7,094 bases of DNA from Cyanobacteria bacterium UBA11370. GTDB taxonomy: Bacteria; Cyanobacteriota; Cyanobacteriia; Cyanobacteriales; Coleofasciculaceae. The position numbers and the translations under genes were made by a program. Positions within the stretch are counted from its first letter, which is position 1, and every line of letters begins with the position of its first letter. The notes beneath the pieces were generated by a model that made no database searches, was not told the origin of the DNA, and was given only the letters and a program-made list of their open reading frames with translations. The stretch spans positions 2,425 to 9,518 of the forward strand of contig DNGI01000258.1 of the NCBI GenBank assembly GCA_003486645.1. Reading direction: 5' to 3'. Below, in pieces: positions 6,732 through 7,094 of this stretch.

Positions 6732-6855
6732 TATCATGTCCGGTTGAATAACCCTAAAAAAGAGAGAGGGAGAGAGGGAGAGAGGGAGAGAGGGAGAGAG
6801 GGAGAGAGGGAGAAGGGAAGAAATTTTAGTCAAGGTAATTAGCTGGACATGATAT
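6731..6855. repeat. MITE-like palindromic element, copy 2 (inverted relative to copy 1)
   Basis: A 125-bp element with ends ATATCATGTCCGG (6731-6743) and, reverse-complemented, ATATCATGTCCAG (6843-6855), 12 of 13 identical. Positions 6731-6764 are a perfect inverted match to 226-259. It is longer than copy 1 because of an expanded purine tandem repeat. TA dinucleotides flank it at 6732-6733 and 6853-6854, as in copy 1. Its first base is the last base of the stop codon of the thioredoxin-domain gene, so it begins exactly where that gene ends. Confidence 0.82.
6763..6810. repeat. Six tandem copies of AGAGAGGG
   Basis: Six perfect 8-bp units occupy 48 bp, followed by a degraded unit (AGAAGGG). 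They lie within an uninterrupted 68-nt purine run (6756-6823). In copy 1 of the element the corresponding place holds a shorter, irregular C/T tract on the same strand, so this looks like slippage expansion. The homopurine, mirror-symmetric character could favour triplex (H-DNA) structure. Confidence 0.9.
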
Positions 6856-6861
6856 AACACG

Positions 6862-6970
6862 AAATCCGGTTAATATACACCCTTTAATCAAGGTTGCAAA
6901 AACCCTGTAGAGACGTTGCATTGCAACGTCTCTACCATTGGTTGTAAAAAGGGATTTTTAAACCGGATTT
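6862..6970. repeat. Second palindromic element family (AAATCCGGTT ends)
   Basis: The left end AAATCCGGTTAA (6862-6873) pairs with the right end TTAAACCGGATTT (6958-6970), whose reverse complement is AAATCCGGTTTAA. Pairing continues weakly inward through CCCTTT-like motifs. The right border may extend to GGTATAAG (6971-6978), giving the end CTTATACCAAATCCGG that is common in cyanobacterial intergenic DNA. The end also resembles that of the 173-259 and 6731-6855 elements (shared ATA, CA, TCCGGTT and CCCT blocks), suggesting one superfamily. No protein is encoded. Confidence 0.75.
6907..6935. repeat. Perfect hairpin with 14-bp arms
   Basis: GTAGAGACGTTGCA (6907-6920) and TGCAACGTCTCTAC (6922-6935) are exact reverse complements around a single T at 6921. 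Palindromes with this GTAGAGACGTTGC core are a known, highly repeated cyanobacterial intergenic motif (from memory). It sits at the centre of the 6862-6970 element. Read on the - strand the stem is followed by AGGGTTTTT, so it could act as a weak terminator for - strand transcripts; on the + strand no U-run follows. Confidence 0.88.
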
Positions 6971-7005
6971 GGTATAAGACATTACTTTGGAGACAAATTA
7001 TTTAA

Positions 7006-7092
7006 CTTATACCAAGTTACACTCAAACAGGTAACGTTCTCCCCATCTCCCCATCTCCCTAAAAAAACGCCTCTTATACCAAGTTGCATTCA
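7006..7092 (+). repeat. Direct repeat pair of a 20-nt unit (CTTATACCAAGTT...)
   Basis: CTTATACCAAGTTACACTCA at 7006-7025 and CTTATACCAAGTTGCATTCA at 7073-7092 differ at 2 of 20 positions. The first 12 bases also match, inverted, the right border of the preceding element (6967-6978; 11 of 12). Between the two units lies a pyrimidine-rich stretch with repeated CTCCCCAT (about 7039-7060). The second unit almost touches the window end, so further units may follow. Confidence 0.75.
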
Positions 7093-7094
7093 TA

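Larger units (their letters stand above)
6732..7094. other. Non-coding right end packed with repeats
   Basis: No gene is visible in these 363 bases. They are filled almost completely by repeat units, described separately: palindromic element copy 2 (6731-6855), a second palindromic element with a strong central hairpin (6862-6970), and two direct copies of a 20-nt unit (7006-7025 and 7073-7092) separated by a pyrimidine-rich stretch. The last unit reaches the window edge, so the cluster probably continues. No classical + strand terminator for the thioredoxin-domain gene is seen; the palindromes themselves could end transcription. Confidence 0.75.

Overview
The window is chromosomal DNA from a cyanobacterium, probably a filamentous one with a repeat-rich genome. 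Three things support this. The octamer GCGATCGC (HIP1) occurs ten times by my count, against about 0.1 expected by chance. The proteins have a cyanobacterial look: a pentapeptide-repeat fusion, a DUF255 thioredoxin-domain protein and an RHH/PIN toxin-antitoxin pair. The non-coding DNA is full of short palindromic and heptameric repeats of the kind known from cyanobacterial intergenic regions. The genus cannot be fixed from sequence alone.

Layout, left to right, with all genes on the + strand. Positions 1-370 carry no gene; they hold an 87-bp palindromic, MITE-like element and weak promoter-like signals. Positions 371-1195 encode a calcineurin-like metallophosphoesterase (YkuE/YaeI type) with a full set of metal ligands. 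A 186-bp gap follows, with a 44-nt pure pyrimidine tract. Positions 1382-4111 encode the most unusual protein here, 909 residues with three parts: an N-terminal NERD nuclease-related domain, a UvrD-type superfamily 1 helicase and a C-terminal pentapeptide-repeat domain. An intergenic-type repeat lies in frame between the first two parts. Next is a decayed toxin-antitoxin locus: a 20-codon stub of a PIN-family toxin (4167-4229) sits 3 nt before an intact ribbon-helix-helix antitoxin (4233-4466). Positions 4653-6731 encode a 692-residue DUF255/thioredoxin-like protein (YyaL/SPATA20 family). The last 363 bases are non-coding: a second copy of the left palindromic element in inverted orientation, a third related element built around a 14-bp-arm hairpin, and a pair of direct repeats.

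The genes do not form an obvious pathway. Spacings of 186, 121 and 186 bp and weak ribosome binding sites argue against one tight operon. The NERD-helicase-pentapeptide protein next to toxin-antitoxin debris could suggest genome defence or DNA repair, but no recognised defence partner is present, so this is inference.

The best leads are the tripartite NERD-helicase protein, the toxin stub apparently coupled to an orphan antitoxin, and a related family of palindromic elements. Two members of that family share a 34-bp perfect inverted match and bracket the whole gene block.
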